DNA from: DASQGA01 sp035535315
GTDB taxonomy: Bacteria; Actinomycetota; Thermoleophilia; Gaiellales; Gaiellaceae
Assembly (NCBI GenBank): GCA_035535315.1
Contig: DATLQD010000147.1
Span: 1-6,743 of the forward strand
Reading direction: 5' to 3'
Length of the DNA stretch: 6,743 bases
Positions 1 to 4,925 of the stretch are shown here, in pieces. Position numbers and translations under genes: made by a program. A model generated the notes under the pieces. That model made no database searches and had not been told where the DNA came from. It worked only from the letters and a program-made list of their open reading frames with translations. Position 1 is the first letter of the stretch. Each line of letters starts with the position of its first letter.

Positions 1-438
1 GTATAGGAGGAGCAAGAGCGCCGCGGGCGCGTTGATGGTCATGGACGTCGAGACCTCGCCGAGCGGGATGTCTGCGAAGAGGAGCTCCATGTCCGCAATC
101 GAGTCGATGGCCACTCCGGTCCGCCCCACCTCCCCGAGCGCGTGAGGATCGTCCGAGTCGTAGCCGAGCTGAGTCGGGAGGTCGAAGGCGACCGAGAGGC
201 CAGTCTGCCCCCGCTCGAGCAGGTAGCGGAACCTCTCGTTCGTCTCCTCGGCGGATGCGAACCCTGCGTACTGGCGGATCGTCCACGGCCTGCCCCGGTA
301 CATGTCCGCGTAGGGCCCACGCGTGAACGGGAACTCGCCCGGTAGCTCGAGGTCGAGCCCCGAAACGTCCGCGGAGGTGTAGACCGGCTTGACCTCGATG
401 CCCGAGTCCGTTTCGCGCCGGTTCTCCTCGACGGCCAT
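1..438 (-). CDS. Methylmalonyl-CoA mutase large subunit, N-terminal part (cut by left edge)
   Basis: This gene encodes the start of an adenosylcobalamin-dependent acyl-CoA mutase, which interconverts methylmalonyl-CoA and succinyl-CoA in propionate, odd-chain and branched-chain catabolism. Only 146 codons are present; the rest lies beyond base 1. Visible family motifs, in order: FTRGPYADMY (residues 38-47), RPWTIRQYAGF (50-60), GQTGLSVAFDLPTQLGYDSD (77-96), GEVGRTGVAIDSIADM (102-117) and VSTSMTINAPA (129-139). These belong to the substrate-binding TIM-barrel half of the family. The ATG at 438 is chosen because about 30 poorly conserved residues precede the first motif, as is usual, and because TAGCCT lies 9 nt upstream with no Shine-Dalgarno site. 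It is divergent from the molybdopterin synthase gene. The C-terminal cobalamin-binding domain cannot be assessed, so a related mutase (isobutyryl- or ethylmalonyl-CoA mutase) is not excluded. Confidence 0.93.
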   Translation of the reverse strand, partial: MAVEENRRETDSGIEVKPVYTSADVSGLDLELPGEFPFTRGPYADMYRGRPWTIRQYAGFASAEETNERFRYLLERGQTGLSVAFDLPTQLGYDSDDPHALGEVGRTGVAIDSIADMELLFADIPLGEVSTSMTINAPAALLLLLY

Positions 439-447
439 CAGCTCGAA

Positions 448-453
448 AGGCTA
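448..453 (-). promoter_or_regulatory. -10 box (TAGCCT) of the mutase gene, leaderless type
   Basis: On the minus strand TAGCCT fits the actinobacterial TANNNT -10 pattern and ends 9 nt before the ATG at 438. A transcript starting about 7-9 nt after the box would begin at or next to the start codon. No Shine-Dalgarno-like sequence lies between. No clear -35 box is visible. Confidence 0.5.
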
Positions 454-469
454 CCGCCCACCCCGCGGG

Positions 470-475
470 TAGGCT
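470..475 (+). promoter_or_regulatory. -10 box (TAGGCT) of the MoaD-MoaE fusion gene, leaderless type
   Basis: TAGGCT ends 6 nt before the GTG at 482, with only gcctcc between, so the transcript probably begins at the start codon. The oppositely directed TAGCCT of the mutase lies 16 bp away. The palindrome CCCGCGGG (462-469) sits between the two boxes. A protein bound here could affect both divergent genes, but that is inference. Confidence 0.5.
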
Positions 476-481
476 GCCTCC

Positions 482-1129
482 GTGCGGGTGGTCGTCAGGC
501 TTTTCGCCGGCCTGCGCGAGCGGGCCGGCACTGGAGAACAGCAAGTAGAGCTTGCCGAGGGAGCGACAGCGGCCGACGTCTGGGCCTCGCTCCCCGACGG
601 CCTCGGCGAACGGCCCGACGGGCTGGTTCTTGCCGTCAACCGTCGTTACGCGGCCGAAGACACGCCGCTGGCGGACGGCGACGAGGTGGCCCTCATCCCC
701 CCGGTCTCGGGTGGGTCACCGGTCCGCCTGACCCCGGAGCCGATCGACCTCGCAGCGGTGGCCGCTGAGGTCGCCGACGAACAGGCCGGCGCCATCGCGA
801 CCTTCAGCGGAACCACCCGCGTCGAGTCGCGCGGCCGCTCCGTTCGCCATCTCGACTACGAGGCGTATCCGGGCATGGCCGAGGAGGTCATGGCCGATCT
901 CGTCGAGGCGCTGAAGGCCAAGTACGAGCTCTGCGAGGTGGCGATCGTCCATCGCACAGGTCGGGTCGGAATTGGCCAGACGAGCGTCGCAATCGCGGTC
1001 TCGGCCCCGCACCGCGGCGAAGCACTGGCAGCGTGCGCCGAGGCGATCGACACGCTCAAGCAGACCGTGCCGCTCTGGAAGAAGGAGGCGTACGAAGACG
1101 GCGAAAGTGCGTGGGTGCGCGGTTCCTGA
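482..1129 (+). CDS. moaX: Fused MoaD-MoaE molybdopterin synthase
   Basis: This 215-residue protein joins both subunits of molybdopterin synthase, which adds two sulfurs to cyclic pyranopterin monophosphate in molybdenum cofactor synthesis. Residues 1-78 are a MoaD ubiquitin-like fold (VRLFAGLRERAG near the start, DGDEVALIPPVSGG at the end). Gly77-Gly78 is the usual C-terminal thiocarboxylate site, here followed directly by SPVRLTPEPIDL. Residues about 85-215 are MoaE: GAIATFSGTTR (103-113), LDYEAYPGMA (124-133), HRTGRVGIGQ (157-166), AVSAPHR (172-178), and IDTLKQTVPLWKKE (189-202) with the catalytic-type lysines. Fused synthases are known in mycobacteria as MoaX, where cleavage after the Gly-Gly is reported to be needed for activity; cleavage here is inferred. 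The GTG at 482 is supported by the upstream -10 box and by the position of the MoaD start. A second, broken moaE end lies at 1882-1944. Confidence 0.95.
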   Translation: MRVVVRLFAGLRERAGTGEQQVELAEGATAADVWASLPDGLGERPDGLVLAVNRRYAAEDTPLADGDEVALIPPVSGGSPVRLTPEPIDLAAVAAEVADEQAGAIATFSGTTRVESRGRSVRHLDYEAYPGMAEEVMADLVEALKAKYELCEVAIVHRTGRVGIGQTSVAIAVSAPHRGEALAACAEAIDTLKQTVPLWKKEAYEDGESAWVRGS

Positions 1130-1184
1130 GCAGTTTGGGGTGGAAGGGGTCACGGGCTGGTCACTCCCAGCACGGCGACGTGTC

Positions 1185-1232
1185 GGGGAGGGGTGTGGGG
1201 GTGGGGGTCCCGCGCTGCACCCCGCTCCCCTC
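1185..1232 (+). other. G-run element / strong hairpin after the molybdopterin synthase gene
   Basis: Four G-runs of 4, 4, 5 and 5 (1185-1188, 1190-1193, 1197-1201, 1203-1207) with loops of 1, 3 and 1 nt match the G-quadruplex pattern. The same strand can instead form a hairpin: 1188-1200 (GAGGGGTGTGGGG) pairs with 1220-1232 (CCCCGCTCCCCTC), with one T-T mismatch and one G-U pair and a loop at 1201-1219. It begins 55 nt after the moaX stop, so a transcription-termination role is plausible. No U-tract follows, so a standard intrinsic terminator is not shown. Confidence 0.5.
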
Positions 1233-1260
1233 GGCAGGGCGCTCGGGGCGATCCCGTAGC

Positions 1261-1295
1261 GATCGTTCGCCTCCGGGGGAGGTCGCCTGACGATC
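1261..1295. repeat. Nested imperfect inverted repeat upstream of the PIN gene
   Basis: The outer arms are GATCGT (1261-1266) and ACGATC (1290-1295). The inner arms are CCTCC (1270-1274) and GGAGG (1278-1282) around GGG. Together with 1185-1232 this is the only structure I see in the 242-base gap at 1130-1371, apart from a short hairpin GCTGG/CCAGC at 1156-1171. It could be an RNA hairpin, an operator or a junction scar; nothing distinguishes these. Confidence 0.3.
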
Positions 1296-1358
1296 ATGAG
1301 GCGGTCCTGATGCTCAGGATGGCGGACGAGCTCGTCGAGGAGCGCATCGCTGAGTGTG

Positions 1359-1364
1359 TAGCGT
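1359..1364 (+). promoter_or_regulatory. -10 box (TAGCGT) of the PIN-domain gene, leaderless type
   Basis: TAGCGT ends 7 nt before the GTG at 1372. This is the same spacing class as the other TANNNT boxes in the window, and no Shine-Dalgarno site is present. It supports GTG 1372 over the in-frame GTG at 1354, because a start at 1354 would lie upstream of the box. Confidence 0.4.
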
Positions 1365-1371
1365 CTGCGGC

Positions 1372-1779
1372 GTGACCCTGTTCGTCGTCGACTGCGACAC
1401 GCTGCTCCGGATTGCGGCCGGCGAGACCGAGGTCGCCGCCGAGCACAAGCTCGTCGCGCCGACCCTCGTCCGCTCGCAGGCGCTGTCGGCGCTTTACCAG
1501 GCTGCCCGCCGGGGTGAGATCTCGGCCGCCGAGGGAATCGAGCGGGTGACGCGAATCAACTCGCTGAAGGTTCGCTTCCTGGGCGACAAGGTGCTTCAGC
1601 GGAAGGCGTGGAGGGTCGCGGATCAGCTGGGGTGGGCGACGACGTACGACGCCGAATTCGTCGCGCTGACGCAGTTGCAGGCGGACGTCTTCGTCACCTC
1701 CGACGACGATCTGGCGCGGGCGGTCTCGGGCCTCGTCGAGACGGCGACGATCGACGCGCTGCGCACGAGTCCGTCCTGA
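1372..1779 (+). CDS. PIN-domain protein, VapC-like ribonuclease
   Basis: This 135-residue protein has the size and layout of a single PIN domain, the fold of VapC toxins, which are Mg-dependent ribonucleases. The N-terminal strand FVVDCDTLLRI (4-14) carries the first acidic site (Asp7, Asp9). LVAPTLVRSQALSAL (27-41) is the helix that usually carries a Glu; Gln36 sits at that place in my alignment by eye. TYDAEFVAL (91-99) supplies Asp93, and FVTSDDDLARAV (107-118) supplies the last acidic cluster. The GTG at 1372 is preferred because the first strand begins at once and TAGCGT lies 7 nt upstream; GTG 1354 would add six Cys-rich residues unlike the family. VapC genes normally follow an antitoxin gene. 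Here the preceding bases hold only a short unconvincing frame ending in a GTGA overlap at 1372-1375. It may be an orphan or have lost its partner. The family call is firm; toxin activity is inferred. Confidence 0.82.
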   Translation: MTLFVVDCDTLLRIAAGETEVAAEHKLVAPTLVRSQALSALYQAARRGEISAAEGIERVTRINSLKVRFLGDKVLQRKAWRVADQLGWATTYDAEFVALTQLQADVFVTSDDDLARAVSGLVETATIDALRTSPS

Positions 1780-1881
1780 GCACCTCGATGTGCTCGCGGA
1801 GGCGCAGAATCACCTCGCCGATGCCGACGAAGCTCTCGGGGTCGTCCTCCCGGGCTCGCCCGATATGTGGAGCCCTGTCGT

Positions 1882-1944
1882 GTGTAGCTCCGGAAGAAGG
1901 AGGCATACGAGGGCGGCGAGGAGTGGATCGGACGGGGATCATGA
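1882..1944 (+). pseudogene. Remnant of a second moaE 3' end
   Basis: Codons from 1888 to the TGA at 1942-1944 read L-R-KKEAYEGGEEWIGRGS-stop. This matches the end of the intact synthase (L-W-KKEAYEDGESAWVRGS-stop at 1073-1129). By eye, 28 of the first 33 bases agree, and most differences are at third codon positions; the last residues align with a one-codon gap on each side. Upstream the match fades around 1882-1887, where TAG (1885-1887) replaces the proline codon. EGGEEWIGRGS looks like an ordinary MoaE tail, so this is probably a leftover of another moaE allele rather than a fresh copy of the neighbour. The 102 bases before it (1780-1881) hold no plus-strand gene I can support. Confidence 0.72.
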
Positions 1945-1961
1945 GCGGGCGAACCGCCAGC

Positions 1962-1967
1962 TACGCT
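1962..1967 (+). promoter_or_regulatory. -10 box (TACGCT) of the aminopeptidase gene, leaderless type
   Basis: TACGCT ends 8 nt before the GTG at 1976. It lies in the loop and right arm of a small inverted repeat (CCAGC-TAC-GCTGG, 1957-1969), which may be an operator or chance. No Shine-Dalgarno site precedes the GTG. Confidence 0.5.
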
Positions 1968-1975
1968 GGCCCGCC

Positions 1976-2941
1976 GTGAAGAAGGATCTCGCGCACCCCG
2001 GCTGGACCCAGAACCTTCTCCAGGCTTCGGCTCTCCGTCCGGGCGAGCGCGTCCTGGTCGTGGTCGACGAGCCGCTTGCAGAGGCAGGCTCACAGCTCCT
2101 CGCCGCCGCGCGCGACGCGGGCGCCGAGCCCGAGCTCCACCTCTGGGCGGGAGAGCGCCCCCTCACCCAGGTGCCCACCGCGATGCTCGAGGGCGCCCTG
2201 CACGCTGATGTCCTCTTCTCCCTCCAGCAAGGGCCGAGGGGCGACGAGGCTTCTCTCCGCTCCGAGCTGAACGAGACCACGCTCCGCCGCGGCGGTCGTG
2301 GCCTCTTTCTCGGGTTCGTCGACGCCGCGCTGCTGGCGGACGAGCTCTCGCTGCCCCCACCAGATCTGGCCGCGGCGGCCGAAGGGCTCCTCGACCAGGT
2401 TCGGGGGGCCGACTCCATCCGGCTCCGCAACCCCGCGGGCACCGACCTCTCCTTCCGTGTCACCGGCCGACCCTGGCTCACCGATGCACGCCCCCTCCGG
2501 CCGGGTGAGTACGGGAACTACCCGGGCGGGGAGATCTTCGTCGCGCCGCTCGAGGACTCGGCCGACGGCGTCCTGGTCGTCGACCTGACCGTCCCCTACA
2601 CGGTCGAGGGTCTCGTCGACGAGCCGGTCGTCCTCCGGTTCGAAGCCGGTCGTGTGACCTCGATCGAGGGCGGCCGCGCCGCTTCGATGCTGCAAGACCT
2701 GGTCAAGGAGGCCGGTGCCGGCGGCGACGTGATCGCCGAGCTGGGGATCGGTCTGAACCCGAGCGTCAAGCCGCGCGGCCACGTGATGCTGGACGAGAAG
2801 GCAGCCGGCACGGCGCACGTCGCGATCGGTCACAACGCGGGCTCGTATGGCGGCGCGAACCAGGCCTCGATCCACGTCGACTGCATCTTTTCGTCCCCGG
2901 AGATCGAAGTCGACGGCCGCGCACTCGAGTTGCCCGCCTAG
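1976..2941 (+). CDS. M29-type aminopeptidase (AmpS/AmpT-like)
   Basis: This is a 321-residue metallo-aminopeptidase-like protein, expected to act in the cytoplasm and remove N-terminal residues from peptides using a two-metal site. The N-terminal half (1-145) has the Rossmann-like pattern of the family: RPGERVLVVVDEPL (21-34), then a helix and HLWAGERP. The metal-binding half shows GNYPGGEIFVAP (180-191, Glu186), AELGIGLNP (254-262, Glu255), GTAHVAIGHNAGSYGG (278-293, His281) and SIHVDCIF (298-305, His300 and Asp302). These correspond by eye to the Glu, Glu, His, His, Asp ligands of M29. It is shorter than AmpS/AmpT (roughly 370-415 residues), with the N-terminal part trimmed. The frame stays open upstream to 1790, but that extension covers the moaE remnant and has no homology-like content; GTG 1976 with TACGCT 8 nt upstream is the sensible start. 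No partner gene is adjacent. Confidence 0.9.
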   Translation: MKKDLAHPGWTQNLLQASALRPGERVLVVVDEPLAEAGSQLLAAARDAGAEPELHLWAGERPLTQVPTAMLEGALHADVLFSLQQGPRGDEASLRSELNETTLRRGGRGLFLGFVDAALLADELSLPPPDLAAAAEGLLDQVRGADSIRLRNPAGTDLSFRVTGRPWLTDARPLRPGEYGNYPGGEIFVAPLEDSADGVLVVDLTVPYTVEGLVDEPVVLRFEAGRVTSIEGGRAASMLQDLVKEAGAGGDVIAELGIGLNPSVKPRGHVMLDEKAAGTAHVAIGHNAGSYGGANQASIHVDCIFSSPEIEVDGRALELPA

Positions 2942-3007
2942 GCCGAGAGCACCCGCACGTTCAGGTTCGGAGGGCGCTCGTTCCCGCGTTATCAGGATGC
3001 GCGCGCA

Positions 3008-3062
3008 CCTCTTGAACAAGAGGCACGAAACCTCTAGGTTGACTCGGACTCTCGGGAGAGGG
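3008..3062 (+). promoter_or_regulatory. Candidate leader with alternating complementary segments
   Basis: The perfect palindrome CCTCTTG-AA-CAAGAGG (3008-3023) is followed by AACCT-CT-AGGTT (3029-3040) and CTCTC-GG-GAGAG (3049-3060). CCTCT (3008-3012 and 3031-3035) and AGAGG (3019-3023 and 3057-3061) alternate, so each can pair with either neighbour. CCTCTTG is also an exact complement of CAAGAGG (3133-3139), part of the Shine-Dalgarno region of the next gene. This could be a structured leader RNA, a cluster of operators, or a transcription stop for the aminopeptidase gene. I see no promoter that proves it is transcribed with the gene at 3149. The remaining bases of the 2942-3148 gap show no gene. 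Confidence 0.4.
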
Positions 3063-3112
3063 CAGGAGATCTGGGCTCAGCTGCGCCTTGCCTATGACGA
3101 AGGGGCCCGGCT

Positions 3113-3129
3113 TTGACCTGCTTGGTCAA
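3113..3129. repeat. Inverted repeat TTGACC-N5-GGTCAA upstream of the exported-protein gene
   Basis: Perfect 6-bp arms (3113-3118 and 3124-3129) surround tgctt. The repeat ends 20 nt before the ATG at 3149 and 3 nt before the CAAGAGG of the Shine-Dalgarno region. As DNA it has the shape of a dimeric repressor operator; as RNA it is a small hairpin next to the ribosome site. TTGACC also resembles a -35 box, but no matching -10 box is evident downstream. Confidence 0.4.
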
Positions 3130-3134
3130 CGACA

Positions 3135-3143
3135 AGAGGGGGA
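3135..3143 (+). promoter_or_regulatory. Strong Shine-Dalgarno site of the exported-protein gene
   Basis: AGAGGGGGA ends 5 nt before the ATG at 3149. It is the only strong Shine-Dalgarno site seen at a gene start in this window; most other starts look leaderless. It therefore fixes the start and implies a transcript with a real 5' leader. Confidence 0.8.
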
Positions 3144-3148
3144 CGTAA

Positions 3149-3874
3149 ATGAAAAAGTCACTGGGCCGGCGCCTCGTGCGTCGAAGGCCGTCTCCGTCGA
3201 TGGTGATCGCGTGTCTCGCGCTCGCTGTCGCGTTGAGCGGCGCAAGCTACGCGGCGATCGTGCTGCCCGCAAACAGTGTCGGGACGGTGCAGCTCAAGCG
3301 GAATGCCGTCAAAAGCAAGAAGGTCGCGTTCAACACTCTGAAGGGCGTCGACATCAAGGAGTCGACCCTCGCGCGGGTCCCGAACGCGCACAAAGTCGAT
3401 GGTCTCCACGCAAACGAGCTCGTGCGTGCGGCGACGCTCTCATCGACCACAGTCACGGATGACTTCGACACCTGCGCGTTCACAACGCTCCTGTCGAAGA
3501 CGGTCACCGCCCCGACCAGCGGCATCCTTCTCGTCTGGGGCAATGTCGGCGTGGTTAGGGACGCCACCGGCCCTAATCCTTCAACCTTAGGGGTTCAGGT
3601 TGCCGTCGACGCGACCGCCGTGACAACTGTACAAGCGGTGCACCTCGTGGATCTCGGTACCCGAGAGGGATCCGCGCAGGCCGTGGGTGCTACGCCGGTC
3701 TCGGCTGGTAGTCATACCGTCGACGTCCAGGCTTCCGAATGCAGCACCGGGACGGCGTTCATCGTGAACCAGTCGATCACGACTCTCTTCGTCCCGTTCG
3801 GTAACGACGGGAACCAAGGAGCCCTGAAAATAGGCGCCATGAGTCGTTCCTCGTCGGCAGCGAACGGGGGTTAG
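3149..3874 (+). CDS. Exported protein of unknown function, Thermoleophilia-type N-terminus
   Basis: This 241-residue protein has a basic start (KKSLGRRLVRRR, 2-13), then a hydrophobic segment MVIACLALAVAL (18-29) ending in SGASYAA (30-36). It is a signal peptide or membrane anchor, with cleavage likely near Ala36. Residues 37-86 form a polar stretch, LPANSVGTVQLKRNAV (39-54) ... VDIKESTLARVPNA (67-80), a module I recall from many exported proteins of Thermoleophilia. Residues about 95-220 are rich in alternating hydrophobic/Thr/Ser strands (ILLVWGNVGVV 126-136; VDVQASE 191-197; ITTLFVPFG 210-218), suggesting a beta-sandwich domain. Cys109 and Cys198 could form a disulfide outside the cell. 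The tail (229-241) is Ser/Ala/Gly-rich. The start is set by the strong Shine-Dalgarno site. Base use is less GC-rich at third positions than in the neighbours (by eye), which may reflect a faster-evolving or transferred surface gene. I cannot assign a function. Confidence 0.85.
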   Translation: MKKSLGRRLVRRRPSPSMVIACLALAVALSGASYAAIVLPANSVGTVQLKRNAVKSKKVAFNTLKGVDIKESTLARVPNAHKVDGLHANELVRAATLSSTTVTDDFDTCAFTTLLSKTVTAPTSGILLVWGNVGVVRDATGPNPSTLGVQVAVDATAVTTVQAVHLVDLGTREGSAQAVGATPVSAGSHTVDVQASECSTGTAFIVNQSITTLFVPFGNDGNQGALKIGAMSRSSSAANGG

Positions 3875-3903
3875 AGATAGGCAACGCGCTCGACTAGTCA
3901 TCG

Positions 3904-3935
3904 CGTGGGCGGCGGGCAACGTGCCGCCGCCCACG
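3904..3935 (+). terminator. GC-rich hairpin after the exported-protein gene, probable terminator
   Basis: CGTGGGCGGCGGGCA (3904-3918) pairs with TGCCGCCGCCCACG (3922-3935) with a single bulged G and the 3-nt loop ACG, giving 14 base pairs almost entirely of G-C. It lies 30 nt after the stop at 3874. No U-tract follows (ggttggagta), which is common for actinobacterial terminators. No opposing gene ends here, so it most likely serves the plus strand. Confidence 0.7.
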
Positions 3936-4032
3936 GGTTGGAGTAGCTCAAGCCGCCCCGGCGGCGTCTCACCGGGGGAGGTCTTCCTCCTCTAAGGCTC
4001 GAGTGGCCGGAGAAAGAGGGCAGCAGAGGCCC

Positions 4033-4054
4033 CGAGGGCAACACGGTTGCCTCG
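4033..4054 (+). other. Hairpin just upstream of the M50 protease promoter
   Basis: CGAGGGCAAC (4033-4042) pairs with GTTGCCTCG (4046-4054) with one bulged G and loop ACG, the same loop as the hairpin at 3904. It ends 11 nt before the TACCAT box. Two shorter hairpins, GCCGCC-CC-GGCGGC (3952-3965) and GGAGG-TCTT-CCTCC (3977-3990), lie between. These are the only structures I see in the 205-base gap 3875-4079. It may insulate the protease promoter from upstream transcription, or bind a regulator. Confidence 0.4.
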
Positions 4055-4065
4055 AGGACGCTAGC

Positions 4066-4071
4066 TACCAT
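4066..4071 (+). promoter_or_regulatory. -10 box (TACCAT) of the M50 protease gene, leaderless type
   Basis: TACCAT ends 8 nt before the GTG at 4080, with tgctctctc-like pyrimidine-rich sequence and no Shine-Dalgarno site between. No convincing -35 hexamer is seen at 16-18 nt; TTGCCT (4047-4052) is only 13 nt upstream. Confidence 0.5.
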
Positions 4072-4079
4072 GCTCTCTC

Positions 4080-4925
4080 GTGAGCCAGCATCATTACGAG
4101 CCCTCCACGGTGCCCGAGCCCGACCCGCCGCTCCGCGACTACGAGCCGATCCATCCGCAGAGCCGCTGGCGCGAGCTCGCGAGGAAGATCTGGGCGCCGA
4201 TCGCGGCCGTCGGCTTCCTGCTCTTCAAGCTGAAGACCTTTGCGCTTGTCATCTTCAAGTTCAAGATCTTCGTTACCTCAGCGTCCATGCTCGTCTCGGT
4301 GGCCGCCTACGCCTGGATCTGGGGCTGGCGATTCGCGGTTGGTTTCGTTCTGCTCCTCCTTGTTCATGAACTAGGACACGTGATCGAGCTGCGACACCAG
4401 GGCATCCCCGCTTCGGCGCCACTCTTCATCCCGTTCCTGGGCGCAGTTGTGGGCATGAAGCAGCTGCCCGACGACGCCTGGCGGGAAGCCAGGGTCGCGC
4501 TGGCGGGGCCCATCCTCGGCAGCCTCGGTGCAGCCGGTGTCTGGGCTGCGGGCGAAGCGATCGACTCGCAGCTCCTCATCGCGCTCGCCTTCACCGGGTT
4601 CTTCCTGAACCTGTTCAACCTCCTGCCGATCGTGCCGCTGGACGGCGGCCGCGCCGTCGGCGCGCTCCACCCGGCCATCTGGGGGCTCGGGCTCGTGGCC
4701 CTGCTCGTTCTGACGCTGCTCGCCCCCAACCCGATCCTGCTCCTCATCCTCGTCGTGGGCGGGCTCGAGCTCTGGCGTCGCTGGCGCGCCCGGGACACAG
4801 AGGAGTCACGCGCCTACTACCGGGTCAAGCCCTGGCAGCGAGCCGTCACCGGTGTGACCTACATCGGACTCGCGGTCCTGCTCGCGCTCGCGATGAGCGC
4901 CACCCACGTCGAGCGGACGTTCTGA
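4080..4925 (+). CDS. Site-2 protease family (M50) membrane zinc metalloprotease
   Basis: This is a 281-residue intramembrane zinc protease that cleaves membrane-embedded substrates, in this superfamily often anti-sigma factors or signal-peptide remnants. The zinc motif HELGH is at 96-100 (His96, His100, catalytic Glu97) inside a transmembrane helix (about 84-106). The second motif NLLPIVPLDGGRA (180-192) gives the third ligand, Asp188. Other hydrophobic segments lie at about 38-60, 63-82, 112-127, 137-160, 163-182, 198-214, 216-230 and 256-273. The N-terminal 30 residues are Pro/acidic-rich and probably cytoplasmic. No PDZ or CBS domain is present, unlike RseP or some other S2P groups. Its stop TGA shares one base with the ATG of the next gene (TGATG), implying translational coupling. 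GTG 4080 is supported by TACCAT 8 nt upstream. The substrate cannot be inferred; no sigma or anti-sigma gene is nearby. Confidence 0.93.
   Translation: MSQHHYEPSTVPEPDPPLRDYEPIHPQSRWRELARKIWAPIAAVGFLLFKLKTFALVIFKFKIFVTSASMLVSVAAYAWIWGWRFAVGFVLLLLVHELGHVIELRHQGIPASAPLFIPFLGAVVGMKQLPDDAWREARVALAGPILGSLGAAGVWAAGEAIDSQLLIALAFTGFFLNLFNLLPIVPLDGGRAVGALHPAIWGLGLVALLVLTLLAPNPILLLILVVGGLELWRRWRARDTEESRAYYRVKPWQRAVTGVTYIGLAVLLALAMSATHVERTF

Noticed and set aside
716..1297. Long minus-strand open frame (193 codons) opposite the molybdopterin synthase
   Set aside because: It lies opposite a clearly recognised gene, has no family motifs, and is the kind of frame that GC-rich codon bias creates.
1193..1375. 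Short plus-strand frame ending in a GTGA overlap with the PIN gene, considered as an antitoxin
   Set aside because: Its first half is translated from the G-run/hairpin element and no antitoxin fold or ribosome site is visible. I kept it only as a question in the findings.
1790..1975. N-terminal extension of the aminopeptidase to an upstream ATG
   Set aside because: The extension translates the moaE remnant and other non-coding bases in a different frame, while GTG 1976 has a -10 box at the right spacing and fits the M29 start.
2090..3019. Minus-strand open frame of 309 codons opposite the aminopeptidase
   Set aside because: It is a shadow of the M29 gene in a high-GC genome; its composition is charged and low in complexity with no recognisable domain.
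3941..4010. tRNA-like D-arm sequence (GGAGTAGCTCAAG) after the terminator hairpin
   Set aside because: No acceptor stem, anticodon arm or T-arm (GGTTCGAATCC-like) can be built around it.
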